Assembly: GCA_932521025.1 (NCBI GenBank)
Contig: OW051473.1
Span: 1,798,001-1,862,000, forward strand
Length of the DNA: 64,000 nucleotides
From: Oscheius onirici
Lineage: Eukaryota; Nematoda; Chromadorea; Rhabditida; Rhabditidae
Reading direction: 5' to 3'
The notes under the pieces are model-generated. The model ran no database searches, was not told the origin of the DNA, and worked only from the letters and a program-made list of their open reading frames with translations. Positions within the stretch are counted from its first letter, which is position 1. Each line of letters begins with the position of its first letter. A program made the translations under genes and the position numbers. Shown piece after piece: positions 23,280-35,300 of the stretch.

Positions 23280-23351
23280 GACTGCTTGGCGCAATGGTAG
23301 CGCGTTCGACTCCAGATCGAAAGGTTGGGCGTTCGATCCGCTCAGTGGTCA
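23280..23351 (+). tRNA. tRNA-Trp (CCA)
   Basis: The cloverleaf is identical to the minus-strand copy at 18670-18741, with anticodon CCA in CTCCAGA and B box GTTCGATCC. A short T run follows at about 23362. The two genes are inverted relative to each other and flank CNOT9. Confidence 0.94.
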
Positions 23352-24246
23352 AAAGTTTTGCTTTTTAATTTAAAAGACTGTATTCAAAACAGAGCTGTTT
23401 ATAATCCCGGCAAAATGCGATTTGCGACCCACAGCTTTGCGGCCTGGAATCTCGAGTTTATTATTAACTCAGATGGTAGTTTTTTGTAGCCAGTCTGTCT
23501 TGTTGACATTTATTGAACAGTGTTTTAAAGTGTTGAAGGAAACCAGACATGTGAATGGCATTTTTCAATAAAAAAGAAGCTTTCTTATCCTGTTATAAAA
23601 CTGTTTCAAATAGAGAGAACGAGAGAGGGCATATGGCTGAAAAGCTTCAAACTTCCTGAGTCACCATTTTTTTCACGGGAAAAGCAAATTTCATTTTTGT
23701 TGTGTCTCACGCAATGACAAGTTATTCGCGTTTCTGGATCATTCTTCTAAAATAGAAACGTCATGGAAGTTCTCTAGCTACGAGAAGCGAGTATACAAAA
23801 GTAGTGACAAGTTAGTTTTCCCTTTTCTTCCCATCTTGTTGCGTCTTTCCCAGCGGTAACGTGAACAGCCGAGCTCTTTTGATCACCTCCGCCTACACCT
23901 CTGCTGGCAGGCCTCCTAACAAACTCCATGACATTACACACCGGGAAGGGTCTCATCTGTGCACGAAAAGATATTCAGACGTAAAAAAGTTAATGCTGCA
24001 ACGTGTTCAATAACCTTTCGAAAGGGAACGCTCTTTCCATTTCTTTTTCAACTTTAAGTCCATGGCGGATTTATCTAGTTTGACAACATTGAATACTGTA
24101 GCTCAATAATCGAATATTAACCGCAACAAAACACTATTTTTTCGATCAGTTGCAAAAAGTTTGTTCTATTATGTCGCAGCTGTTTCTTGCCTCTCCGCGT
24201 TGATCACGCATTCTCTTCTTTCAGTCAGTTGTCTCCTCCGGCTGGC
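23352..24246. other. intergenic / 5' region of the following gene
   Basis: No credible frame is seen. An acceptor-like TTCTTTCAG at about 24215-24224 lies roughly 23 bases before the next ATG and could be a trans-splice site. Confidence 0.4.
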
Positions 24247-27200
24247 ATGGCGCTATCCATCGATACCTCGGTGAGTTATTGACAAAACTGTTTATGAAAG
24301 TTTTGTAGGATAAAATTGCCGTCAACGGAGTCGACTTACTGAACCGACATGAACTCTCTCCTTACCAAGACAAGGAGCTACAGCGTTTTATTGACGAAAA
24401 CAGAGACATTCTTTCATGGAAAGATCGCGACAAGTTTGGTGAGGATAACATTGACTGTGAGAGTCAAAAATGTACAGAAGCCACACAGCGACCAATCAGT
24501 ACCGGATCGAACTACAGTTCTTTGAGCAAGGACCTCAACCGTGGTGCTAGTCCACTGGGAGGCTATCACAGCATGGAGAGAAAGGTTTGAGCAACAAATT
24601 TTGATTTCAAACTACGGCAAATTTAAATTTTTGCTTGAATATTGAAACCAGCTTCTTCCACTCACCCAGCAAAAGTTGTTTAAGATTAAAATATAAGAAT
24701 TATAAATTTGTGATGTTCGTCAGCCCTTCATCAAAAGCTTTTTAATAAGATATTTAACAAAACCATATGGGTTTAAAGCAAGACAATCTTGAAAAATTTC
24801 TGAATACTTCATCAAATTTGTAGGTCTGCTGAAGCTCCCACTATAGCCATGAAGATGGTTGAAAAGGTCGTTTCTAAATATATGTTAATTTTCAATCGGG
24901 AATCATATTGATAACTTGCAGCGTTCCACTGAGCCGGTCTACACGGAAATCGGGAAGAACAACGTGAAGTTTATTCCACCTAACATTAACGGCCACAATT
25001 TTACCACGGATTTTCCGGGAATGGAACAGCTCAGCGACAACTCTATTTTTTTGCAACTCGGTGGTGGTCGCATTCCAACCAACGTCACATCTCGTCCAGC
25101 CAGTGCCCAAGGTTCTTTCCCGTTATGTTTATCTAATGGCTTTTAAGGAAGCTATGCGCAATCTGGTTATGGAGACAGTTCGCGTTATAGCACTCTGGGT
25201 AAGGGCAGCAATGGCACACACTACGGAACCGAAAGTGCTCATAACTACGATACTTCGACATATGGCTCCGATTACCGAAGCTATGGAGCAGCCACGGATC
25301 CATATGCTTACAGCACTGCATCGTTGGGACGAGGAGGTTTGGCTAGACCGTCAAGTGTAGCTGCCAGTCCCTACGGAACGCTGAAGAGGTAGAAAAAGCT
25401 TTAACACGGCTTGTTTACAGAACTACTCTTTTTCAGTCGAAAGGGTGTCAGCTGGCTTGATCAGGAACGTGCACGCTCGCTATCTCCCACCCACAACAAG
25501 TCTCAGGTAAGGTTCATATTTTGGCTTATTGGCGGATACAAGATTACTTTTGCTAGATCAGCGATCTGAACAATCTGAGATTCCTCTAAGTTTTTCGTTA
25601 AGTTAAACAATTCTCTAAAGTTTTGGTTGTTAACCTATTCCGTGCTTGATAACGGTTCTCTTAGCCAGGCGTAATAATGAATGGAGCGTCGTACAACACA
25701 GATCTTGTCAATATTTTGTAGGCCACTCACACTATCTTCAGCTGTCTTTTTTCCCTAGCTCTTTTTGAAGCAAATGCGTTTGCTACTGGATATGAAATCT
25801 GACGTGTGTCAACAGGTTATTTTGGAATTGTACGATCAAAAATGAGCTGGGAAACCAGTAATTTACGATTGTAATCACCAGAAGCGGGTAGGGCTTCTTC
25901 CAAAAACCTAAAGGTTTCCTACCGATATCACCAAAAGCATCTTAAAATGATTGATACATAGACTATCACTATGTTAATGGTCAAGTTTGTAACATGCCGC
26001 ACAAGTGGCTTATATTCTGAACTGATCTATTTGTGCTCTACATTATCTATATCGGTTGTTTCTGACCGAAGATCACTTTCTACCTCCTTGTCAGGTGTTG
26101 GGGGCGGAATTCACACGTCAAGAAATTGACCTCACTCTGTCTATCTTTCGTTGTTTCACGAGCATCAATCACGTCGGCCTGTGTGGGTGATATCCGTCAG
26201 GGGATGGTTTTGACTCGCCTCGAAACATATGCGTCAGACTGAGGTGCTCTCGCTCTCTCGCTCTCGGGGCCCAATGGGACTTTACAACAGGCCAGAGCCC
26301 AGAGTGAAAGCCCTCAATACGCCTCCCACCTCTACCATGCCGAGTAATCTTCTTTATCAACCAGGTTTTTTCTGGACAAATCAAGCTTACTATCTTCTTC
26401 TTTTTGAATCCTAATTTTGTCGCATTCGTTTTTGATCATAGTCATCGTTCTGTCCCGATCCATCCTCCGCTTCCTTGCGCCACCAAAATAGAAATTTGTC
26501 ATTTGCGAACCATGATTTAAGTTTTGACTGGCCCACTCGGCCTTTCCCTTCCAAATTTATGGCTCTTATAAACCTTTCACTGTTCTCCCTAAAAGCCTTT
26601 CCCATTAGAGTGTCTTACTGAATGTTTCACTTTCAAGCTCCTTGTATTCTGCAACCCCTAAGTGTTTATATTTCAGCCACCACCGTTGATGTCACAGTAC
26701 GGAAGTGCTGGAAATCTTGGAACTCTTCGTGATCAGACCGCCAGTCCGGCCTACTCTGCTCTGGGGAAGCATTCCGTAAGTATTTTGAGCAGAAGAACTT
26801 TAACTTTTGTTTCTCGGCGGCATTTGCTGTCATTTTAGCTCCCGCGGCCTTGTTTTCTGACTCGCGGGGGCGGCAGAGCCAGCTGTGTAAAAGCATTGAT
26901 AGGGCTCGCGAAAACACCACCTAGAGAAATATTGGGGGTTTCGTTTGAATCAAAGAACAAATTTAGGACAACTACAACCGTTTCGAGACCCAACGTCACG
27001 CCGCTGCAAGACAGGACCGCAAGTCTCCTTTTGATGACAGCCGGTTTGGAGGATTCGGAGACCGTCCGGGAAGCGGTGTAGAGCTGACGCAGCATCAATG
27101 GAGCGGTGGAGAAGTGAGTTACCATCTAAGTGTTTTTAGTTTTTGGTTTAAGATCGTCACCGATCCTAATTCTGTCCCCAAGGGCATGAGAACTCGTCGT

Positions 27201-28658
27201 CTCTTCTATTCACCCATCGGAGACGGAACTGTTGCGGCTGATGGATACGAGCTCAAGAGGTAATTTTCTCAAACTTTTACTATGACAAGAATTTTTTATT
27301 TTTTAGAAGACCGGTTGACTTGTCGCCTCGCGTGACCATTACGCAGCTGCAGCATGTTGACCGTGGTGCCAAAGGCAAGGACGGTGTCAATATCTATGAG
27401 AAATCGTGGACAAACACGATGGGATGTATGTTTATCCATATTTCAGTTCATAATTCTATTCAGCAGCTCCTAGTGAAGCCGGATACGCCGGAAGTGACTA
27501 CGGACCGGGCAGTGGCCGCAATTCTCGAGCTGGTGCGTTGAGTCCCGCAACAGGTGTGTATCTCTTCTAATTCTCTTTTCCTATACTCCTTCTCCTCTTG
27601 TTTTTAACTGTCAACCCCAAACTCCCGATAACCTTTGTTCCCTTCAGGTCTTGGTGGTCCTGGTGGAGCTGGAGCTGGTTCTGGCGCCGGAGGACCCGGT
27701 GCAGGTGGTCCATCAAACGGTCTTGCCAAGGATATCGGCCCTGCTCGTGGAGCCGGAGGTAAAAATGTTTTGTCATTAACATGTTCAATGCATTTCCCTC
27801 CGTTGTCCAGTTACATTTTGCCTTTAGATCCGTTCGGTTCCGGTCTTGGACCAAACGTTGGTTTAGGCGGTGACCCCTTCGGCTCCAATGGCAACATCGG
27901 ACCACCCAAGGATGGCAGAACTTCTGGTTTGTCAAGTTTCGGGATTAGAACATTAAAATCTAGTTGCTTCCTCGATGTTCTCTGACCCCTCTTATCGATT
28001 GGTTGATACCAAGACTGGCTACCTCATCACAAATCCTCGAGAACTGATTCATCAAGTGAGTTTTATGTATTTTTGTAAACCAAGTTTAACATTGTTTCGG
28101 ACATCACTTTTTTACTGTTATAGTCTATTTCTTCTTTTCAGTATGCCACTACTACGCCTGTTGCTACCATGGACGTCGTTGATAACACTCCTTCTACTAC
28201 AACTATCACTAAGCAAAGCATGTACAGGCGAAAAGAAGAAACAACTGAGTGAGTTAAATACTGTTCGTCCTGTACAATATATTTTAAGAGAGCATTTCTC
28301 GCCTTACGCTCCCTACAAGAGCCACATTCCCGTCCAGCCGCCTAACAAGTTTGTCAGACAATTACGAGATGACAGTGAGTGAAGAAGAATAACGCGAATA
28401 TGTATTTTTCAGCTATGACCAACACCCAGAGAGAAGCCAATACTCACATGGATCCCATGAATCAGAGAGATCCTCAGTCTCAGCAGAGAATACACCAGAT
28501 TCAAACGAAGAGCTACACGTCGACCACTCGGTAAGAGAGCATACTATTGCAATAAATATGTAATATTCAGTTCTGGACAAGATGACATTGACAACCTGAC
28601 CCAGCAGCTCGTCTCTGGACTTCATTCAACGACCCCGGTGCGCAATCGTTTCGCCTAA
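24247..28658 (+). CDS. long Ser/Gly/Tyr-rich protein, possible cytoskeletal scaffold
   Basis: About a dozen exons run in phase from ATG 24247 to TAA 28658, followed by AATAAA at about 28884. A charged N-terminus (RFIDENRDILSWKDRDKFGE) precedes Ser/Tyr/Gly-rich low-complexity sequence (YGDSSRYSTLGKGSNGTHYG). More conserved-looking segments follow: KGMRTRRLFYSPIGDGT, RVTITQLQHVDRG, DGVNIYEKSWTNTMG and a Gly-rich stretch. TKTGYLITNPRELIHQ and a C-terminus with the LD-like helix DDIDNLTQQLVSGLHS end the protein. A ~1.1-kb intron (about 25510-26680) may hide an alternative start or exon. I do not recognise the family. The composition suggests a cytoskeletal or muscle-attachment scaffold, which is inference only. 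Confidence 0.7.
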
Positions 28659-28910
28659 ATCTTCACTGAACACGTTCAAAATTCTGTATCTTCTTTCCTA
28701 TTCTTTTCCAATTGTGTATTATCATCATACTCGTCCTGCTTTGAAGACTGTAGTCTAGTGCCTTCTCCATACGCTGTCATACTATATTTCCACAACCCTT
28801 TTTATCATGTGTAGCCTACTAGTGTGGACTCTATTGTATTTTCATTTCAAGGGAACAATGTAAAGGACTTTTTATCATTGTTTAATAAACAAATACAAGT
28901 TTACATAGAT

Positions 28911-30715
28911 TTAGAGCTTGGACTTTCTCTTCTTGTCCATGAGTGTCTGTAGCTTCTGCAGAAGCATAACGTTGCCTTTGACCTTCAGCTTTCCGCCCAT
29001 AAAGGCCTTTTGAGGATTGAGTTTTCCGGCAGCAATATCGAGGAAGTCCTGATCGGCGACGGTGACCGTGACCTGGGCAGCAGCTCCTCCCTTGACGTCT
29101 CCGGGGTAAACACTGGGATGTTCAGACTTGAAGTCAAGGGCTGCAAACAATAAAATGTATGAATAGGTACTAATAAAGTTTCGCTGTTCGTTTATCCACG
29201 AACATTTATCCAAGATCTTTTAGCAAACATCAGCACAAATCGGTTTTTTTCAATGGTTCTAGTAAAATAGGAACAAACAGTGCGTTTAATCAAACTATCT
29301 GTTTAAACACAGTTTTTCAAGTGTTTTCAGAACAAATTTTGTGTAATACTCACTAAATTTGGCCAGTTCCTTCTTCCCATCTGTGACCACGTAGAGAATG
29401 ATCGCCTTGACTCCCTTGACAGCAGCAGGATCTTCCTTGATACCATCGGCCATCTCCTTGAAAAGTGCACTGGACTGAACGTTGGATGGCCAGTCACCGG
29501 AAGCTCCTCCAGCTCCGCTGGAAGGCGCAGAAGGTGCAGAAGTCTTAGCCTGCTCCAAAGCCTCCATAAGATGAGCCATTCCGTCGCGCATGCTCGACAA
29601 ATTGTGTGCGTTGTCCATGTTAGTAAGAACAGCCCAGTTGTTCTTGACATCTTCAGCAGTAGCGTTTGGAAGAATCTTTCCATTGGAACGGTACCATTGA
29701 ACTAAAAATGCTATAAACTTGTAACCCTATTTACTTACGCTGTCCGTACCATCCAGCTCCAGCCTCAAACACTTTTCCAGACTCGGTAAAGCTCTCGTGA
29801 ACCATGTTGATAACCAGAGGTGTGACGTACTCGGGCTTGAGAGCATCGACAAGCTCCTGAGGCATAATCGTCTGGGTCAAACGAGAGCCAGCAGTAGGAA
29901 CAAGAGTATTGGCAAGAATGTTGTACTTGGCTCCCTCCTGGGCAAGGGAGTTGGAGAATCCGATCAAAGCAGCTTTGGCTGTAAGAACAGCAGTAAAAAT
30001 TCAGAAAATTAACACTCACCGGCAGCATAGTTCGTCTGTCCGAAGTTTCCGTAGATTCCGGCATTGGAAGCAGTGCAGATCACACGTCCGTATCCCTGGT
30101 TCTTCATGTGAGGCCAGGCGGCCTTAGTTACGGAATAGGCTCCCTTGACATGAACCTTGAAGATCAGATCCCAATCAAGGTCGGTCATCTTGAGCAGAGA
30201 AATATCACGAAGAATTCCAGCATTGTTGATCACAATATCTGAAGAGTTCCATATGAAAGTATCAAACAAGACCTACCGATTCTTCCGAAATTGTCCAAAG
30301 CGGTCTTGACAATCTTCTCCCCAAATTCGACCGAGTCGTAGTTGGCAACGGCTTGTCCTCCGGCAGCCTTGATCTCCTTGACGACTTTGTCAGCCATGGA
30401 GGTGGAAGCAGAGGTTCCGTGGGCATCTCCTCCCAAATCATTCACTAAATCTTCATTTGTTGGAAGTCAAAAACTTGGTATGTTCTTATTACAAATTGGT
30501 ACAAACGATAAGACTACAATGTCCGTGACATACTTTGTACCCGCGAAGTGCGGTTGGAAAAACAATGACATGCTACCAAAACTGTTTTTAACGTGAATAA
30601 TTAACTCACCGACGACTTTGGCTCCTCTTTTGGCTAGCTCAATAGCATAGGTGCGTCCAAGTCCACCGCCAGCTCCAGTGACAATTGCGACCTTTCCGTC
30701 AAAACGAAGAGCCAT
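28911..30715 (-). CDS. dhs-28: peroxisomal 17-beta-HSD4-type (3R)-hydroxyacyl-CoA dehydrogenase with SCP2 domain (DHS-28-like)
   Basis: This enzyme carries out the (3R)-hydroxyacyl-CoA dehydrogenase step of peroxisomal beta-oxidation. In C. elegans DHS-28 shortens ascaroside pheromone side chains. The N-terminal short-chain dehydrogenase has the NAD motif (TGAGGGLGR), NDLGG, the structural VINNAG, an active-site Ser in TASNAGIYG and the catalytic NYAAAKA (Tyr-x3-Lys). After a Ser/Ala/Gly linker comes an SCP2 sterol-carrier domain (about the last 110 residues, [20 protein letters not shown]). The protein ends KRKSKL, a classical peroxisomal SKL signal. The central hydratase domain of the mammalian enzyme is absent, as I recall for C. 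elegans. The start ATG is four bases after an acceptor-like TTTCCAG. Its 3' end converges with the preceding gene. Confidence 0.95.
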
Positions 30716-30719
30716 AGTC

Positions 30720-31060
30720 CTGGAAATATTGTGGTTGGGTAATGTTGTATAAAAAATAATTGTATGGTCTAAATTTAAAGGAAAAAATTCCCAAAAAAAA
30801 CATCTTTCATCTTAAAAGCAGCGTGGTGGACAGCGAGAATCGATCGCCGGGGACAAAACAGAGTCTTATGAAGTACTGATAAGACAAGAAACGGACCTAA
30901 TGCCAAACTAGGATAGATAGTTCGAAAAAAAACTGTCGGGTAGGTATAGCAAACTTTACTGCTAAGAATCTAAGGACCTACGAACTTTAGAACGAAATTT
31001 ACTACTAGGAACGTACAGCATTGTCCATAGTTTTGGATTTTTCAAGAATATACCGCAAAC
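30720..31060. other. intergenic / dhs-28 promoter region
   Basis: This is A/T-rich upstream sequence of the minus-strand dhs-28 gene. No frame is seen. Confidence 0.4.
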
Positions 31061-31532
31061 ATGCTTAAAAGATTCAAGCGAGAAGAAATATTGATTCAAG
31101 TGCGAAGTGTTTTGTACCTACTTGTAAGAGAAAAATGTTTCAATGATCAAGAAATCAGCAACATTGCAGTTGATAAAACGGGTCTGCGTCTTGATGTTAG
31201 CGGTGCGCGAGAGCGGCTGCCAAATCTATACAGATACAGCACTCTGTGAAAAATAGAGAACATACAGTCGTTTCCAAAACAATGACTTTTATATCGATCG
31301 CGACCCCTAGAACTAATGTGCTCGCTTTCGTAGTCTAGTCTTGTTCCTTATAGCGCGTTATCGCAATCTTTGTACCCAAACTAAGGCACCATCCAAAGCG
31401 GTCAACAATGTAGATTTGCTGAACACTGCTAAAATATATTTCCAACAAAGAACGAAGAAAGTCGAAGTGGAATATACCGACGAGATATACGAGAGATGTC
31501 ACAGCTATGGGGGAAATTCTTTGGAAAAATGA
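31061..31532 (+). CDS. possible small gene, uncharacterised
   Basis: ATG 31061 opens about 60 codons (MLKRFKREEILIQVRS through KTGLRLDVS). A second open segment at about 31341-31532 has a protein-like sequence (NVDLLNTAKIYFQQRTKK and EYTDEIYERCHSYGG) and ends in TGA. The two can be joined at a weak GTGCGC donor and a TCTAG acceptor in phase, but this is not compelling, and they could be separate. No family is recognised. Confidence 0.3.
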
Positions 31533-31677
31533 GTAGGTTGGGTGATTTGACAAAATACAATAGAATTCACGCTCTTCTGACCCAAAGTTGTCTATATTTT
31601 TTTTGAAGAATAGTTGGTTTTCGACGGTAGTTTGCCCAGCCAGACACTTCACTCTAGACGCAAAGGCCGCCACACAT

Positions 31678-31759
31678 GCAGTCATGTCCGAGTGGTTAAG
31701 GAGATTGACTAGAAATCAATTGGGCTCTGCCCGCGTAGGTTCGAATCCTGCTGACTGCG
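31678..31759 (+). tRNA. tRNA-Ser (AGA)
   Basis: This 82-base class II tRNA has acceptor GCAGTCA/TGACTGC and a D arm with TCCGAGTGGTTAAGGA. The anticodon arm TTGACTAGAAATCAA has anticodon AGA. A long variable arm (GGGCTCTGCCCGC) and T loop TTCGAAT complete it, with discriminator G. Oligo-T follows at 31764. By recall it is nearly identical to C. elegans tRNA-Ser(AGA). Confidence 0.95.
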
Positions 31760-31769
31760 AACATTTTTT

Positions 31770-32361
31770 GCCTTTTGCTTGAAATGGATTTCGTGGTTTT
31801 ATACGACAAGGAAGTTCATTTCAAACATTACGCTCTGATTTTTGCTTGTGTAGAAAATGGAGCAACAAAACAAAACAAACATGGAAGAAAGCACATGGCT
31901 GAGAATGGGACCCACAAAGTAACCCAGATACTCAAATGGATAAAATGTCAGACTACTTTGGGACCTCACGCCAGCAATCTTATCTTTCAGATCCTGTCTT
32001 GTACCTTGAGCACCTTGGAAACTACATCCTTAATCGTTAATCCAAGACTTCTTGTTTCTTCGGCTAGGATCTCGGCTAAGCGTGTAAACGTTTTGCATAC
32101 TGTTTTACAAGGGACAAAAATTTCAACCTTAAGTGAAAGTTGCAATCCTTTCTGAATTAAGAAAAACATACTGTTTTCCGCTGACTCATTCCTTTCGATA
32201 CAAATCTTTTTCTGGTACATCCTCTATATCCGCATGCGATAACAGAATTACGTCGTCGTCTTATCCTCCCCAGTGATTAGCTGTAAAAGAAGATCTTCTA
32301 CCGTAAGCCATGCCATTAGCAAATTGCTGGCAGCGGCTTTCTTGCTACATTCGGCGGTACC
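31770..32361. other. intergenic, one ambiguous minus-strand frame
   Basis: A minus-strand frame (31987-32220) contains the helical-looking TFTRLAEILAEETRSLGLTI. Another short minus frame begins MAWLTVEDLLLQL near 32333. I could not splice them into one gene without introns shorter than about 30 bases. Confidence 0.25.
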
Positions 32362-35300
32362 ATGTGGCCGCTACTTCTTATCCTCCTTGTGGCTCCAGCA
32401 TTATGTGCAGTGAAGGTTCTTTTAGAAGTTTTCACCAAACATTGAATTCATAGGTAAAAGTCGGTCATATTGGAGCTCAAGGTTCCATGAGGAATTCGGA
32501 CAAGATCCTGGAGCTGAGTCGGAAAGAATTAATCAAAGATGGAATTCTCGGTCCTGATTTTGATGTAGAGTAGGTCGATAAATGCAGCAGACTATACCAT
32601 CCCAGCATTTTGAATCAACAAGGCTGTGGAGATGCTTTTGAAGGAGTCGCGGTTGGAGCAGATATGTATCATGTTCAAAAAGTAAATTTTTCCTGATAAC
32701 CAAAACGTTCTCTAGATTCGTGTGTTCATCGGTCCCTACTGTAATGCTGAACTTGACGCAGTTGGAAAGATGTCCTCTTTCTGGAACATTCCCATCATCG
32801 GATACATGGCTTCGTCTAACGCCTTCGCGGATAAGACCATTTACAAGACTCTTGCTCGAGTATCCTTACGAACTACGAACTCGTTGGCTGAAGCAGTTGC
32901 TGCTCTACTTGTTCATTATTCCTGGACACGGGTATTTTTTTAACTGAAGAGACCATTGAAGCCCTCATTTTTAGGTAGGGATTGCTGCCAGCACTGGAAC
33001 TGTTGCTTTCGAGAGGATGACGAGTTTTGATGAAGTTTTCCACAATCGGGGAGTCACTGTGACCAAGAAAATTTTCTTCGATGAAACGGCCGATGCCAAA
33101 TCGATGGCTGCTTCAGGATTGCTACAGGAGCTCGCAAACAATGCCCGAAGTGAAGCAATTTTTATACTTCATATTTTTCTAGTTATCATCTGCATTTTTT
33201 CGTCAACTCGTGAAATGAGCAAAGAGTTCATGAAGGCTGTTCAACAAGCCCAGCTGAATAATCCCGAGTTTGTTTACATTATTCCCTGGTTGCAAACGGA
33301 AAAGAAGGATTTGAGTCCCTGGATCGAGGAAGACGGTCAAATTCAGCAAAAGGTCAAAGATTCTTTTGCAAATACCTGGATTGTAAGTGAAAATGTAGCA
33401 ACTAACACAATGTTAGGTGGACGACGTGAATGGATTTGACAACACTCTCGTAACTCCCTTCAAAGAACGGGTTGAAGCTTCCGGAATGAGTGTAGACGAT
33501 CTGGACATGGTATTGTGAGAATGATTGTGTCAACATTTTGATTAGAAAAATATCTACGGCTATGTCCATCTTTACGATGCACTCCGACTGTACTGCATCG
33601 CTGTGAGAAAAGTAATTAACGAGACAGGAAACTACGAATCGTACCTGGATGGACGTACAATTTGGAATGCTATGAGACGGCTTACGTTCCCAGGTAAACA
33701 ATCTTTCTGCTTTAGACGTAAACTTGTAGGTCTGGCTTCCGCTGTGGGTGCGACCTCAGGAACCGTAATGATGGACGATTTGGCGGAGAGAGCTCCAGTA
33801 TACGCAGGTAAACGCTTTGTCTTAGAGAATCATTATCATTTTCAGCTTTCTACGTCTCTCCTAACAGCGAAAACGTGAAGAAGATAAACGAAATTGAACC
33901 CAAGTTGATTACCAATTGTGATGGAACAAAGACAAAGACTGGATGCTACGATTTGGTTATAAACTTTGTTATTTGAAAATTTTTAGATTTCAGATCATAA
34001 ACGACATGATGACAGGGTTCTGGCCCAGCGTCGATGGCTCTCTGCCAAAACATGAGCCGTCTTGTGGATACCGAAACGAAAAGTGTGACTGGACCTTGAT
34101 GATTATTGGCGGATTGCTGCTCATAATGTTCCTTGTTAGTCTAGTCGCCGGACTGTTTTCCTACCGAGTCTGTGAAAGTCGTCAATTGGCCAAAATGTCT
34201 TGGAGAATATACAGAGACGACTTTAGAATCATTAACGAGGAAGAGGCAAAGTCCATGGTCAGACCAGTACTTTGTTGAATCGAATGAGACTTTCAGCTTT
34301 CGATTGGATCGTCAAAAACAAAAATGTCGAACCTCAGCTCATTTGTGAAACATCACGCTGTGCTCGGAACTAACACTCATTGTAAGTATCTCACTTTTGA
34401 GCTGAAAACTGATTTTAGGCAGTTTCCATCTTTACCCTCAAAGGCGGCCAATCTCTTTCATTCGTCAGGATTTACAGCTTTTAACAATGGTAATCACAAG
34501 CTATGCAAGAGCACAAGTAGTTTTCGTTGATAGCACAACCGCATAAAGTTTCTATAACAACGTTTTAGATTAAACAAGCCGTGCACGACAACTTGAATCC
34601 GTTCCTGGGCATGTCCTTCAATGAGAAGGAAGAAATGATAATTCGTTGAGTTTAATCCAATACTCTTACTTACATGCAATTTTCAGTTTGGAAGTTCTGT
34701 GGCAGAGGATCTCTTCAAGGTAGACAGGCGCAAATTGTGCACGAAAAATCCGATTACAGATATCATTTACAACGATAATGTCCAGCTCGATGACAAGTTC
34801 CATGCAGCTTTTGTTCGTGATATAACACTTGTAGGAACCATGTAGACGCTAAACAAGTTTTTAAGGGATTGGAATATCTGCATGCATCTCCGATCGGTTT
34901 CCATGGTTCGTTGACTCCTTGGGCTTGCTTGATTGACAGAAACTGGATGGTCAAACTGACCGATTACGGTAAGTTTCTCCTGCTTTTAATTCAATCAGTC
35001 AAGGAATTGCTAATGCCTTGGAAAGATGGGAGAAGCAGGGATCAATTTCTACTGAGACATTGAAAGAAGGGGAAGATAAGAGTGGATCAGCACAGAAGAC
35101 GAGTATTATCTATCAACCTCCCGAAATGCTGAAAAACAGAGAGGCCAATAGATCAAGGAGACTTGACCAAACTTGGGTCAAGCAGACTGTGGTATGTCAA
35201 AATAAAAAGCAGCTCAAAAATGGTTCAGACTCGTCGAGCTATGGGAGATATTTACGCATTTGGAATGGTCATGTACGAAATTATGTTTCGAAGCCTTCCC

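Noticed and set aside
31987-32333. Minus-strand frames with TFTRLAEILAEETRSLGLTI and MAWLTVEDLLLQL
   Set aside because: The sequence looks protein-like, but the pieces join only by introns near 20-30 bases or a frameshift, so no gene model could be supported.
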